DNA of 6,365 bases from Candidatus Hydrothermarchaeota archaeon (GCA_015520145.1 WAQR01000048.1:1-6365), one strand, 5' to 3'; positions 1-6,087 are shown, counted from the first letter of the stretch. The notes: generated by a model not told the origin, from the letters alone. Made by a program: numbers and translations.

Positions 1-7
1 GGCCAAT

Positions 8-170
8 TTATCCCCAACTCTTGTCGTTACAGTTATCGGCACCTGAATCACCTGTATTAAATTTAATCATTTTAATATTTAAAACTTTTCCTGTGCCTCC
101 CTGATACAGTTTCATCTGCAAACACTGACAAAAGATAAATCCATAGCAAAAACAGGGCAGTCCCTTTCAA
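8..170 (-). pseudogene. Frameshifted start of a possible secreted protein
   Basis: Reading leftwards from a possible TTG codon at 170, with GGTG five bases upstream, the frame gives a lysine, then a hydrophobic run (LFLLWIYLLSVFA), then DETVSG. This has the shape of a signal peptide with a cleavage site. The frame stops at 72-74. A one-base shift near 98-101 continues as GGTGKVLNIKMIKFNTGDSG and stops at 8-10. A further shift gives PITVTTRVGDKLA, which is open to the window edge. Three successive frames with protein-like text suggest a decayed surface or secreted protein running off the left edge. I do not recognise the family, and chance is a real alternative in such a short stretch. Confidence 0.25.
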
Positions 171-195
171 TGAAACACCAAAAATGGGTCCTTAT

Positions 196-354
196 TATAG
201 TCAATTCAAACACCTTTGAGCGTTATAGCTAACCGTTCCAACCACTTTCTTGAATAGATATGTCGGATAACTTCTATTTTACGAGTCATGCATGATAAGA
301 ATCATGTCCCGGTGATATATAAGTTATCGCTTAGAATCAGTTGGATTGACTATA
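196..354. repeat. 159-bp block of nested inverted repeats (MITE-like or structured)
   Basis: The ends are inverted repeats that match at 13 of 14 positions: TATAGTCAATTCAA at 196-209 and the complement of TATAGTCAATCCAA at 341-354. Inside lie a second inverted pair (GATAACTT 266-273 with AAGTTATC 321-328) and a third (CATGAT 291-296 with ATCATG 301-306, loop AAGA). The three pairs are nested, so the strand could fold into a long interrupted hairpin. No ORF fills the block. A small non-autonomous transposable element is the simplest reading, because the HepT-like frame to its right degenerates exactly at the repeat end. I could not identify a clear target-site duplication. A structured RNA is the alternative. 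Confidence 0.45.
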
Positions 355-522
355 TTTCCTCGTATATTTTTCTCTTAAATCTGGTGAAAGTCTTTTTACC
401 GCTTCCCAGATTATCTCTAGTAGTCTTATTATGCCGTCCTGGACAAGTGAGTCATGGATAAAACGTTCATAATTGACATTTTTAGTGTATTCCTCAATTC
501 CCTGTTTATCCTTTCTTTTAGT
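337..522 (-). pseudogene. HepT-like (DUF86) toxin fragment, truncated
   Basis: This frame is open on the minus strand from a stop at 523-525 down to a stop at 337-339 and has no usable start codon. It contains EEYTKNVNYERFIHDS followed by LVQDGIIRLLEIIWEAVKRL and SPDLREKY. This closely follows the middle of HepT/DUF86 proteins, whose usual pattern is eYt, F..D...Q.avIR.LEIIGEAvkrLs...re.yP. HepT proteins are the RNase or AMPylation-target partners of MNT-type nucleotidyltransferase antitoxins. The glycine of the usual IIGEA is tryptophan here. Everything after REKY, including the RN....H catalytic motif, is missing and replaced by sequence from the 196-354 repeat end. The N-terminal helix is also lost. 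No MNT antitoxin gene is seen nearby. It is a remnant and should have no toxin activity. Confidence 0.62.
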
Positions 523-577
523 TTAGATATGGGCTTATCGATTTCTCTGTTAGTAAATCCACTTCATCGGTCATCGG

Positions 578-892
578 TTAAGCCCTCCATAGTTCCATTA
601 ATCTGTCCCTGTTGACATGGGGGTCCAGTGCCTGACTCTGGTACACGTCCATAAGTGTCTCGAATGTCCGCTCGATTCCACAGTATCCATCCCACCTTGC
701 ACTGTAGAGGGTGGCGATATCCTTACCACTGGCGGTCTCCCTTACCCAATCGGCAGGAAACATCTCGTAAAGGGAGGCCTCTATGGCCTGGGGATTCATT
801 TCTCCAGCCTCACTACTCTGACTTTCTTCCCGATCCAGCTTTTCGGGACCAAAATCCTGGCAGAGGTGGCACAGGGTTTGGCTACCTATCAC
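578..892 (-). pseudogene. Short ORF, possibly an internally deleted transposase remnant
   Basis: The frame runs from GTG at 892 to TAA at 578 (104 codons). A more natural start is ATG at 797-799 (residue 32), which has GAGG eight bases upstream and gives 73 aa. The text is protein-like and more GC-rich than its surroundings. It includes FPADWVRETA, which resembles the N-terminal region of some archaeal DDE transposases. It also has DIATLYSARW and, four residues later, IERTFETL, which resemble the C-terminal Y-x2-R...IE..F..L part of IS4/IS1634-type transposases. The DDE core is absent between them, which would fit an internal deletion. It lies inside the inverted repeats at 570-1011. The family similarity is weak and by eye only; an unknown small protein is possible. 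Confidence 0.33.
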
Positions 893-894
893 CT

Positions 895-915
895 TATTGC
901 AATATCATTGCAATA
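895..915. repeat. Perfect palindrome TATTGCAAT-ATC-ATTGCAATA
   Basis: Nine bases (895-903) are followed by a 3-base spacer and their exact reverse complement (907-915). The same octamer ATTGCAAT therefore occurs twice, 3 bases apart. It sits just upstream (on the minus strand) of the GTG at 892, and inside the 570-1011 inverted-repeat segment. It could be a dimeric regulator or recombinase site, or a small hairpin. Nothing else in the sequence decides between these. Confidence 0.5.
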
Positions 916-1028
916 CAGGGTAATAAAACCTTCGGTCTTCATGGCTACAAAATGGTGACCCCTGCCCCTACCGGGAACGTTTTCATACTGTCTAGTGCCT
1001 TAACCGATGACACATGGATTACCATTAG

Positions 1029-1037
1029 ATTTTTATG
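1029..1037 (+). promoter_or_regulatory. TATA-like box for the glycosyltransferase operon
   Basis: The AT-rich run ATTTTTATG is centred about 29 nt upstream of the ATG at 1062, the spacing expected for an archaeal TATA box with transcription starting at or next to the start codon. No Shine-Dalgarno match precedes 1062 (the sequence is GTAGTAGAGTC), which fits a leaderless transcript. Assignment is by position and composition only. Confidence 0.4.
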
Positions 1038-1061
1038 CAGTAATTAATACGTAGTAGAGTC

Positions 1062-2594
1062 ATGAGAGGAAATCCTTTTAATGGAATTTTAATGAAGATA
1101 TTCAATGCCTCTGGAACGCTTTATAAAAATGATACCCGACTTGTATTCTCTCTTGTTATCCTAAGCTTTATCGTGAGGGTCATCTGGCTCCTGAATTCCT
1201 ATAATTCAGAATATGATGGGGTATACAAGATCATGATTGCCCAGGTATGGTTAGAGTCACCTCATCTTATAATTTCAAGATTCTGGGGGGTGAACGACTG
1301 GCCACCGATGCAGACGTATCTGATTGCCCTATCACTTCTAATCCACAATGACCCGGTACTCTCACCCAGGCTGATAAATCTGGTATTCGGCACGATAACT
1401 GTCGTCCCGTATTTTTACCTTATCAGGCTGTTATTTGATAAAAAAGTCGCGGTTTTTTCGTGCCTTGTCCTGATACTGTATCCCCTTCACGTGTATCTCA
1501 GTGTGTCCTCACTTGCAGAGATCCCATTTTTATTTTTCCTGTTTCTCTCACTCTATTTCTTTTTTAAATTCAAAAAGACAGGAGACAGAGAGACCAGGAA
1601 TGTAAAACTACTGGTCATCTCTGCTATCCTCCTCAACCTTGCAAACATGTCGCGGTATGAGGGATGGCTGTTCATTATCTTCCTGAGCATGTTCCTGCTG
1701 TACAGTGAAAAAAAGGAGTATTTTTTGCTGTTTATCACCATTTCAATGGTATTTCCGGTCTTCTGGATGATAGGTTATTACATTAAAACAGGCAACCCGT
1801 TTTATTTCGTGCCGACCCGTGAATATTTGCCCATCAAAGAGTTGGCCTCTCATCCCATGATGGTCGAGGCACGCGCACTCGGTCCTAAGTATATGCTGGT
1901 TGGATTCATTGTATATACTCTACATTATCTATCACCATTGATAGGGTTTTTCGGGTTTATAGGGGTGATTTATTCGCTTAGAAGGCGATATCGGGCAGAA
2001 CTTGCGATTTTCCTCACCCTGCTCCTGGCCATATACACATTCAAGTTCTTAAATGAAACCGCACGCCCTGTACACAGATACACGACTATCCTCGGCATGC
2101 TGCTTATTCCATATGCATATATGGGGGTTGGCGATATCAGGGCGAGATTTAGAGATACAAAGTATCACTACATCATTGCCGTACTTCTTATAATAAGTAT
2201 CCCTGTAATAGGTTATAAGTACGGTACGTACAGAGCAGATCACATCTCGCCAGGCGCGCCGGAGGTTGCCAAGTGGCTGAAAGAAAACACACAGATAGAC
2301 AGCCGGGTTCTCATCGACTACTATGATCTTGATGGGCTTTTTATTCTCTTATATGGCGGGAAGCTGGATAAGGGCATTAATGAGAATGTATATGTTATGC
2401 CAGGACCTCGCTGGATGCCCAACCGGAGTGAGATACTGCGCTTATTGGAAAAAGGGTCATATCTGGTATACTGCTCAAAAGGGAAGCTGCAGTTTCTTAA
2501 TCTCTCACCAGAATCTGATATCGAGTACAGGTACAACCGCACATTTAAAAAGGAATATCAAAGCGGGTTATGGAGCATATACTCGATTTCATAA
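1062..2594 (+). CDS. GT39/PMT-type membrane glycosyltransferase (GT-C fold)
   Basis: This 510-aa, multi-spanning membrane protein very likely transfers a sugar from a lipid-phosphate carrier to a protein or lipid acceptor on the outer face of the membrane. After the first membrane segment (about 28-45) comes the acidic first loop SEYDGVYKIMIAQVW (E50, D52), where GT-C enzymes keep catalytic acidic residues. WPPMQTYLIAL (80-90), SPRLINLVFG (101-110), PLHVYLSVSSLAEIP (141-155) and SRYEGW (197-202) follow the PMT_2/GT39 pattern. Several further hydrophobic segments run to about 385, and a hydrophilic C-terminal domain fills 386-510. ATG at 1062 is chosen because a TATA-like box lies 29 nt upstream; ATG at 1092 (residue 11) is the alternative. 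The phosphodiesterase gene follows after 25 bp, so the two are probably co-transcribed. The acceptor and donor sugar cannot be read from the sequence. Confidence 0.82.
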   Translation: MRGNPFNGILMKIFNASGTLYKNDTRLVFSLVILSFIVRVIWLLNSYNSEYDGVYKIMIAQVWLESPHLIISRFWGVNDWPPMQTYLIALSLLIHNDPVLSPRLINLVFGTITVVPYFYLIRLLFDKKVAVFSCLVLILYPLHVYLSVSSLAEIPFLFFLFLSLYFFFKFKKTGDRETRNVKLLVISAILLNLANMSRYEGWLFIIFLSMFLLYSEKKEYFLLFITISMVFPVFWMIGYYIKTGNPFYFVPTREYLPIKELASHPMMVEARALGPKYMLVGFIVYTLHYLSPLIGFFGFIGVIYSLRRRYRAELAIFLTLLLAIYTFKFLNETARPVHRYTTILGMLLIPYAYMGVGDIRARFRDTKYHYIIAVLLIISIPVIGYKYGTYRADHISPGAPEVAKWLKENTQIDSRVLIDYYDLDGLFILLYGGKLDKGINENVYVMPGPRWMPNRSEILRLLEKGSYLVYCSKGKLQFLNLSPESDIEYRYNRTFKKEYQSGLWSIYSIS

Positions 2595-2619
2595 GGACTA
2601 AGAATACAGGTGGTAAAAA

Positions 2620-4227
2620 ATGTCAAAAGTAATGATTATCGGGATAGATGGTGCATCTTTTGCCCTGATAAAACCCTGGTCAGAAAAAGGGCTGCTGCCA
2701 AATATAACCAGGCTCATGAGAAGTGGGACATACAGCAATCTGATATCCACACCTCTCCCCATGACAGGGCCGTCGTGGTCGTCTTTTATGACAGGGATGA
2801 ACCCTGGAAAACACGGAGTCTACGATTTTATTGAAGTAACGCCAGACTACAAGACCATACCCACAAGTTCCAATAATTTAATGGCCAAAACAGTTTTCGA
2901 GATCGTAAGCGACAGCCGCAGGCGGGTTGTCTCAATCAATGTGCCGTATACGTACCCGCCTTTTAAAGTCAATGGATACCTGATATCCGGGATGCCGATA
3001 CATTCTAAAGATTATGATTTCACATATCCTCCTGATCTAAAAAATGAGCTCGGTGACTACATCATACTGCCTGAAGCGGTCTACGAAGGTGACAACGAGG
3101 ATGATATCCTCAGTGAATTAAATATCATGATCGAAAAACGGCTGGACGTTGCGAAAAGGTTGATAAAAGAAGACTGGGACCTGTTCGTGGTGGTCTTTTT
3201 TGCAAGTGATGTCGTCGGGCACTGGTTCTGGAAACATATGGACGAGACCCATCCCATGCGCAGACCTGGTGACGAGAGATATAAAGATGCAATTCTTCAG
3301 ATATATCAAAAAATCGACAGTGCCGTTGGAGAACTCATCAAATTCAAAGATGAAGATACTTATTTAATTGTCATGTCAGACCACGGGATGGGACCTGTAC
3401 ACAGGAACTTTTATATAAATAACTGGCTTCTTGAAAAAGGGTATCTGAAACTCAGGAAGCGTGCTGTTACGAAAATTAAATACTTCCTGCACAATAGAGG
3501 ATGGACACTTGAAAATGTCCTGGATATAATCCAGAAGTTTAAGATGACAAAATACCTCCAGCAGACATCTGAACAGGACAGGCGGTTACTCCTAAATATC
3601 TTCCTTTCCATCTCAGATATAGACTGGTCGAGGACAAAGGCATATTCATTTACCAATTTTGCCCCGATATATATAAACGCAAAGGGAGAGGAATACGAGA
3701 GACTCAGGAAAAAGATTGCAGAAGAGATGCCGGAGATACGGGATGAGAAAGGTGAGAGGGCTATCGATAAGATATGTTTTAAAGAGGAGGTCTTCATGGG
3801 TGATCAACTAGACAAGGCACCGGATATCATCTATTATCTAAGAGACATGATATACCACACACCCCGATATTTCGAGTTCGGGTCAAATAAACTATTCGGA
3901 ACAGTTGGATGTGGGATGTCTGGTACCCATAAGATGGAAGGTATCTTCATCATCACAGGTGAGGGCGTTAAAAAAGATTTTGAGATTGATGCCAATATCG
4001 TCGATGTCGTGCCGACCGCCCTGCATCTGATGGATGTCCCGATACCTCCGGACGTGGACGGGAGGGTGCTAAAGGACAGCTTTATAAAAGATTCCTGGCC
4101 GTATAAAAAAGAAGTGAAATATTCAAAGTCACCGTCGAACAGGAGAAAAATAAGTAAAAAAGAGCTATCCAAACAGGAGAGGGAGTCAATAAAAGAGAAG
4201 CTTAGAGGGCTTGGATACCATGCATGA
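2620..4227 (+). CDS. Type I phosphodiesterase / nucleotide pyrophosphatase family enzyme (alkaline phosphatase superfamily)
   Basis: This 535-aa protein should be a two-metal phosphodiester hydrolase, and all key positions appear intact. D10 (IGIDGASF) is a metal ligand. T49 in PMTGPSWSSFMTGMNPGKHG is the likely nucleophile. D197 and H201 (SDVVGHWFW), D254 and H255 (MSDHGMG) and H437 (SGTHKMEGIFIITGEG) complete the metal sites. VVPTALHLMDVPIPPDVDG (463-481) is the usual end of the fold. A lysine-rich tail then ends in IKEKLRGLGYHA, typical of this group. There is no CxPxR sulfatase motif, no signal peptide and no membrane segment, so it is probably cytoplasmic. AGGTGG six bases before ATG fixes the start. 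Lying 25 bp after a GT39 enzyme, it may act on nucleotide sugars or lipid-phosphate sugars. The substrate is inference; the family is firm. Confidence 0.88.
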   Translation: MSKVMIIGIDGASFALIKPWSEKGLLPNITRLMRSGTYSNLISTPLPMTGPSWSSFMTGMNPGKHGVYDFIEVTPDYKTIPTSSNNLMAKTVFEIVSDSRRRVVSINVPYTYPPFKVNGYLISGMPIHSKDYDFTYPPDLKNELGDYIILPEAVYEGDNEDDILSELNIMIEKRLDVAKRLIKEDWDLFVVVFFASDVVGHWFWKHMDETHPMRRPGDERYKDAILQIYQKIDSAVGELIKFKDEDTYLIVMSDHGMGPVHRNFYINNWLLEKGYLKLRKRAVTKIKYFLHNRGWTLENVLDIIQKFKMTKYLQQTSEQDRRLLLNIFLSISDIDWSRTKAYSFTNFAPIYINAKGEEYERLRKKIAEEMPEIRDEKGERAIDKICFKEEVFMGDQLDKAPDIIYYLRDMIYHTPRYFEFGSNKLFGTVGCGMSGTHKMEGIFIITGEGVKKDFEIDANIVDVVPTALHLMDVPIPPDVDGRVLKDSFIKDSWPYKKEVKYSKSPSNRRKISKKELSKQERESIKEKLRGLGYHA

Positions 4228-4241
4228 ATCACAGCAACGTA

Positions 4242-4958
4242 TCAGATAATTCTCATATCCTTCAAACTCAAAAATCGCCCTGCTCCAATGATAACATGAT
4301 CCAGAACCTCGATCCCCATCGTCCTGCCGGCAGCAGCCATCCTCTTGGTAATCTGGATATCGTCAACAGATGGCTCAGGGTCGCCTGATGGGTGATTGTG
4401 GACAAGGATGATGGATGCAGCGGAATTCTGGACTGCACCCTTGAAAACATCTCTTGGATGGACGACCGAGGTATTGAGTGTTCCAATAGAGATAGTTTCC
4501 TGTTTTATCACCCGGTTTTTTGTATTGAGATACATGGCAATGAAATGTTCTTTTGTAAGATTATTAAGGGCAGGGGAAACGAGGTTATAAACATCTCTTG
4601 AAGAAGAGATCTTTGGTCTAGGTTCCTCGTGGTATGCTCCAATCCTGCGGGCGAGTTCAAAAACTGCTGCAATCTGACATGCCTTGGCATCTTTAATCCC
4701 TGAAATGGACTTGAGTTCTGATACCGTCGCCCTTGACAGTGCTTTCAGGTCGTACTCTATCAGGACCCTGTTTGAGAGATCTATAACATTCTCGCGTCTG
4801 GTACCGGTCCTAAGGATTATGGCAAGTAATTCCGCATTGCTAAGCGATTCCGGACCGTATTTGATCATGCGCTCTCGCGGGCGTTCTTGACGTGGCATCT
4901 CACATATGCAGAATTTCGTCGGTTTTTCAGTCAGTTTTTCCATCACAGCTTCCATCAT
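4242..4958 (-). CDS. radC: RadC family protein (JAMM/MPN+ domain)
   Basis: This 238-aa protein matches the normal RadC length and order. The N-terminal block RPRERMIKYGPESLSNAELL (26-45) and ILRTGT are classic RadC. A helix-hairpin-helix follows (ELKSISGIKDAKACQIAAVFELARR, about 81-105; its glycine turn is SGIKDAKA). The JAMM metal site is HNHPSGDPEPSVDD (H187, H189, D200), with E137 (KEHFIAMYLNTKNRVI) as the expected upstream glutamate. All look intact. RadC was once linked to DNA repair, but that role is disputed, and in bacteria it is often found on mobile elements; the biochemical function is unsettled. AGGTGATATT precedes two tandem ATGs (4958 and 4955). The second gives the better spacing, and I keep the first. 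It runs convergently with the phosphodiesterase, with 14 bp between stops. Confidence 0.92.
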   Translation of the reverse strand: MMEAVMEKLTEKPTKFCICEMPRQERPRERMIKYGPESLSNAELLAIILRTGTRRENVIDLSNRVLIEYDLKALSRATVSELKSISGIKDAKACQIAAVFELARRIGAYHEEPRPKISSSRDVYNLVSPALNNLTKEHFIAMYLNTKNRVIKQETISIGTLNTSVVHPRDVFKGAVQNSAASIILVHNHPSGDPEPSVDDIQITKRMAAAGRTMGIEVLDHVIIGAGRFLSLKDMRII

Positions 4959-4960
4959 AA

Positions 4961-5002
4961 TATCACCTGGTTAATTGAAGGACGGTGCCCATATTTAAAA
5001 AG
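4961..5002 (-). promoter_or_regulatory. radC promoter: TATA-like box and ribosome-binding site
   Basis: On the minus strand, CTTTTTAAATAT (complement of 4991-5002) is a good archaeal TATA-like element, about 39 nt from the ATG at 4958. It predicts a transcript start near 4970, just before AGGTGATA (complement of 4961-4968), which would be the ribosome-binding site of a roughly 12-nt leader. This is position and motif evidence only. Confidence 0.5.
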
Positions 5003-5022
5003 TATCCAGGAGCATGGGAAAA

Positions 5023-5044
5023 GTATTGATGCCGTATTGATGCC
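5023..5044. repeat. Perfect 11-bp tandem duplication GTATTGATGCC x2
   Basis: Two identical, head-to-tail copies of GTATTGATGCC lie at 5023-5033 and 5034-5044, in the 154-bp space between the divergent radC and membrane-protein genes. The 11-bp period is about one helical turn, so both copies would face the same side of the DNA, as operator half-sites often do. The repeat lies upstream of both inferred TATA boxes. A neutral slippage duplication is equally possible. Confidence 0.6.
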
Positions 5045-5080
5045 CTTTCTACCAGTCCAGTCAGATACGTAGACCAAAGC

Positions 5081-5090
5081 TTTTTATTTA
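5081..5090 (+). promoter_or_regulatory. TATA-like box for the membrane-protein operon (leaderless start)
   Basis: TTTTTATTTA is centred about 27 nt before the ATG at 5113. That places the expected transcript start at the start codon itself. No Shine-Dalgarno match is present upstream of 5113 (the sequence is CTTATATATTAT), in keeping with a leaderless message. A second AT-rich run at 5101-5110 is too close to the ATG to serve this start. Confidence 0.5.
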
Positions 5091-5112
5091 AACACGGCAT
5101 CTTATATATTAT

Positions 5113-5532
5113 ATGGGAATAAATATAGATATTGGTATCTATCTTATAGTACTCCACCTGCTTACTCCTGCAAGTGTTGGTCATCTATTGCTAAGAAAGC
5201 AGGAGCGATATCTGCATTATACAACACCAAAAACCAGGTTTATTCTCTCTTATGCAATAGGTCTGCTCTGCACCTTTACAGCAGAAGGAATTATCATCTT
5301 GCTCGGTCTCCCCCAGCAGTTTTTTTTCGTCATATTTGGAGCAGCCATTCCTATTCTCGGATTCCCTGCATCTCTACTTGCAGCGAGGCGTATCGAAATG
5401 ACATCTGAGGCGATGTACATACCCATGGACGAGGTGAGCAGCGACTACAAAACCGACGCTCTAGATGATGTGCTCTCCAGGATAATGGACGAGACAAGAC
5501 CCAATAAGGATGAAGGGGTGAGAGATACATGA
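5113..5532 (+). CDS. Small membrane protein of unknown function, three predicted membrane spans
   Basis: I do not recognise the family of this 139-aa protein. Hydrophobic segments are visible at about 6-27, 42-64 (FILSYAIGLLCTFTAEGIIILLGL) and 70-90 (FFFVIFGAAIPILGFPASLL). The first loop is basic and polar (RKQERYLHYTTPKTR). The last 49 residues form a soluble, acidic, helix-prone tail (DEVSSDYKTDALDDVLSRIMDETRP) that could contact a partner. ATG at 5113 is chosen because a TATA-like box lies 27 nt upstream and no other ATG occurs before the last third of the protein. The stop overlaps the next start as ATGA, which indicates translational coupling and suggests the two products work together, perhaps as subunits of one membrane complex. 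That last point is inference. Confidence 0.75.
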   Translation: MGINIDIGIYLIVLHLLTPASVGHLLLRKQERYLHYTTPKTRFILSYAIGLLCTFTAEGIIILLGLPQQFFFVIFGAAIPILGFPASLLAARRIEMTSEAMYIPMDEVSSDYKTDALDDVLSRIMDETRPNKDEGVRDT

Positions 5533-6077
5533 TTTTATTTAAAGCGGTTCAAATCGCCATGATAATCGCGCTGACACTCGGTGCTGTGATGGGATTTAGC
5601 GGAAAATCGGGTGTACTTCTAACCGCGTATCAGGACACGATGGGGTGTCCATTCTCTTCAACAGGGCACAATATAGAGATACAGACAGTACCTACAGCAT
5701 ACCGGGATATTCCACTAGCTTTCGTTACTTTCTTCATTGTGGCCATCCTGTCAGGGTTTTTTCTTTTCGGTCTGGGTTCATGGGGTATAGCGCTCATATA
5801 TACTTGGAGCTTTGCCCTGATGGTATCCGGTATAAGGACATATACACTCACATTGCAGGAGTCGATATTCCTTGTCTCCTATGTACTTCTGTATATAAGC
5901 ACAGTATTCGCAGCATATGGGAGCATGTGTATGGGCATATATTTTCTACAGGAGATTAGAGATCCCTTCCCGAAGAGCAAGGGAATGTTCTACGAGGGTA
6001 GTGACAAACTTTTCCAGGGGATAATGATACTCGCGGTGTCCATGGCTCTTGGAGCGATTGCGTTTTACTGGTTCTAG
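5529..6077 (+). CDS. Membrane protein of unknown function, about five predicted spans
   Basis: I do not recognise the family of this 182-aa protein. Membrane segments are visible at about 3-22, 60-82, 84-103, 113-138 and 161-181. The longest loop (23-59) follows the first span and contains GCPFSSTGHN with a single cysteine (C40). If the N-terminus is inside, this loop faces outward. A second polar loop at 140-160 has EIRDPFPKSKGMFYEGSDK. Cysteine also occurs at 134 in the fourth span. GGTGA at 5517-5521, seven bases before the ATG, is a strong ribosome-binding site lying inside the end of the upstream gene, and the start overlaps its stop by four bases (ATGA). It looks like the central member of a three-gene membrane operon. 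Confidence 0.78.
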   Translation: MILFKAVQIAMIIALTLGAVMGFSGKSGVLLTAYQDTMGCPFSSTGHNIEIQTVPTAYRDIPLAFVTFFIVAILSGFFLFGLGSWGIALIYTWSFALMVSGIRTYTLTLQESIFLVSYVLLYISTVFAAYGSMCMGIYFLQEIRDPFPKSKGMFYEGSDKLFQGIMILAVSMALGAIAFYWF

Positions 6078-6087
6078 GTGCAATAAG

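Larger units (their letters stand above)
570..1011. mobile_element. 442-bp segment bounded by 13-bp perfect inverted repeats
   Basis: GTCATCGGTTAAG at 570-582 is the exact reverse complement of CTTAACCGATGAC at 999-1011. With a looser outer part (561-569 against 1012-1020), 18 of 22 positions match. A 13-bp perfect inverted match within one kilobase is unlikely by chance. The stop codon of the enclosed minus-strand ORF (TAA at 578-580) lies inside the left repeat, as is common at the ends of insertion sequences. Together these suggest a decayed or internally deleted insertion sequence. I see no convincing target-site duplication, and the outer boundary is therefore uncertain. Confidence 0.4.
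1..1061. other. Gene-poor region filled with gene and element remnants
   Basis: No intact, convincing gene is present in this stretch. The minus strand carries three broken coding remnants: a secreted-protein-like piece, a HepT/DUF86 piece, and an ORF with weak transposase-like motifs. Two separate inverted-repeat structures (196-354 and 570-1011) lie among them. The plus-strand reading frames at 617-958 and 655-1047 give low-complexity, cysteine/proline/histidine-rich proteins with no family look, and appear to be shadows of the minus strand. No tRNA, rRNA or CRISPR array is visible. The inference is that this is a decayed accessory region next to the glycosyltransferase unit. Confidence 0.6.

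Noticed and set aside
564..577. TCATCGG tandem duplication as a CRISPR or iteron array
   Set aside because: There are only two 7-bp copies with no spacers, and it overlaps the left inverted repeat at 570-582.
617..1047. Two overlapping plus-strand reading frames of 113 and 130 codons
   Set aside because: Their products look random (runs of CTL, HSIHPTLHCRG and similar), neither has a ribosome-binding site, and they lie opposite a more protein-like minus-strand frame inside an inverted-repeat segment.
1092..1094. Alternative ATG start for the glycosyltransferase (residue 11)
   Set aside because: It cannot be excluded, but the TATA-like box at 1029-1037 fits a leaderless start at 1062, and the upstream site for 1092 is weak (GGA only).
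2620..4227. Sulfatase or phosphoglycerate mutase annotation for the phosphodiesterase
   Set aside because: There is no CxPxR sulfatase motif. The threonine nucleophile context PMTGPSWSSF and the H-G-V-Y-D-F block fit the type I phosphodiesterase branch.
3411..4232. Long antisense frames opposite the phosphodiesterase gene
   Set aside because: They are serine- and leucine-rich mirror frames of a gene with a full set of catalytic motifs; no family resemblance or start signals.
4228..4241. Terminator between the convergent phosphodiesterase and radC genes
   Set aside because: The 14-bp gap has no oligo-T run on either strand and no hairpin that I can see.
4387..4890. Plus-strand frames opposite radC
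   Set aside because: Shadows of the intact RadC gene; none has recognisable motifs.
5101..5110. CTTATATATT as the TATA box for the 5113 gene
   Set aside because: It ends two bases before the ATG. A transcript starting 25 nt downstream would skip that start, and no other early ATG exists in the frame.
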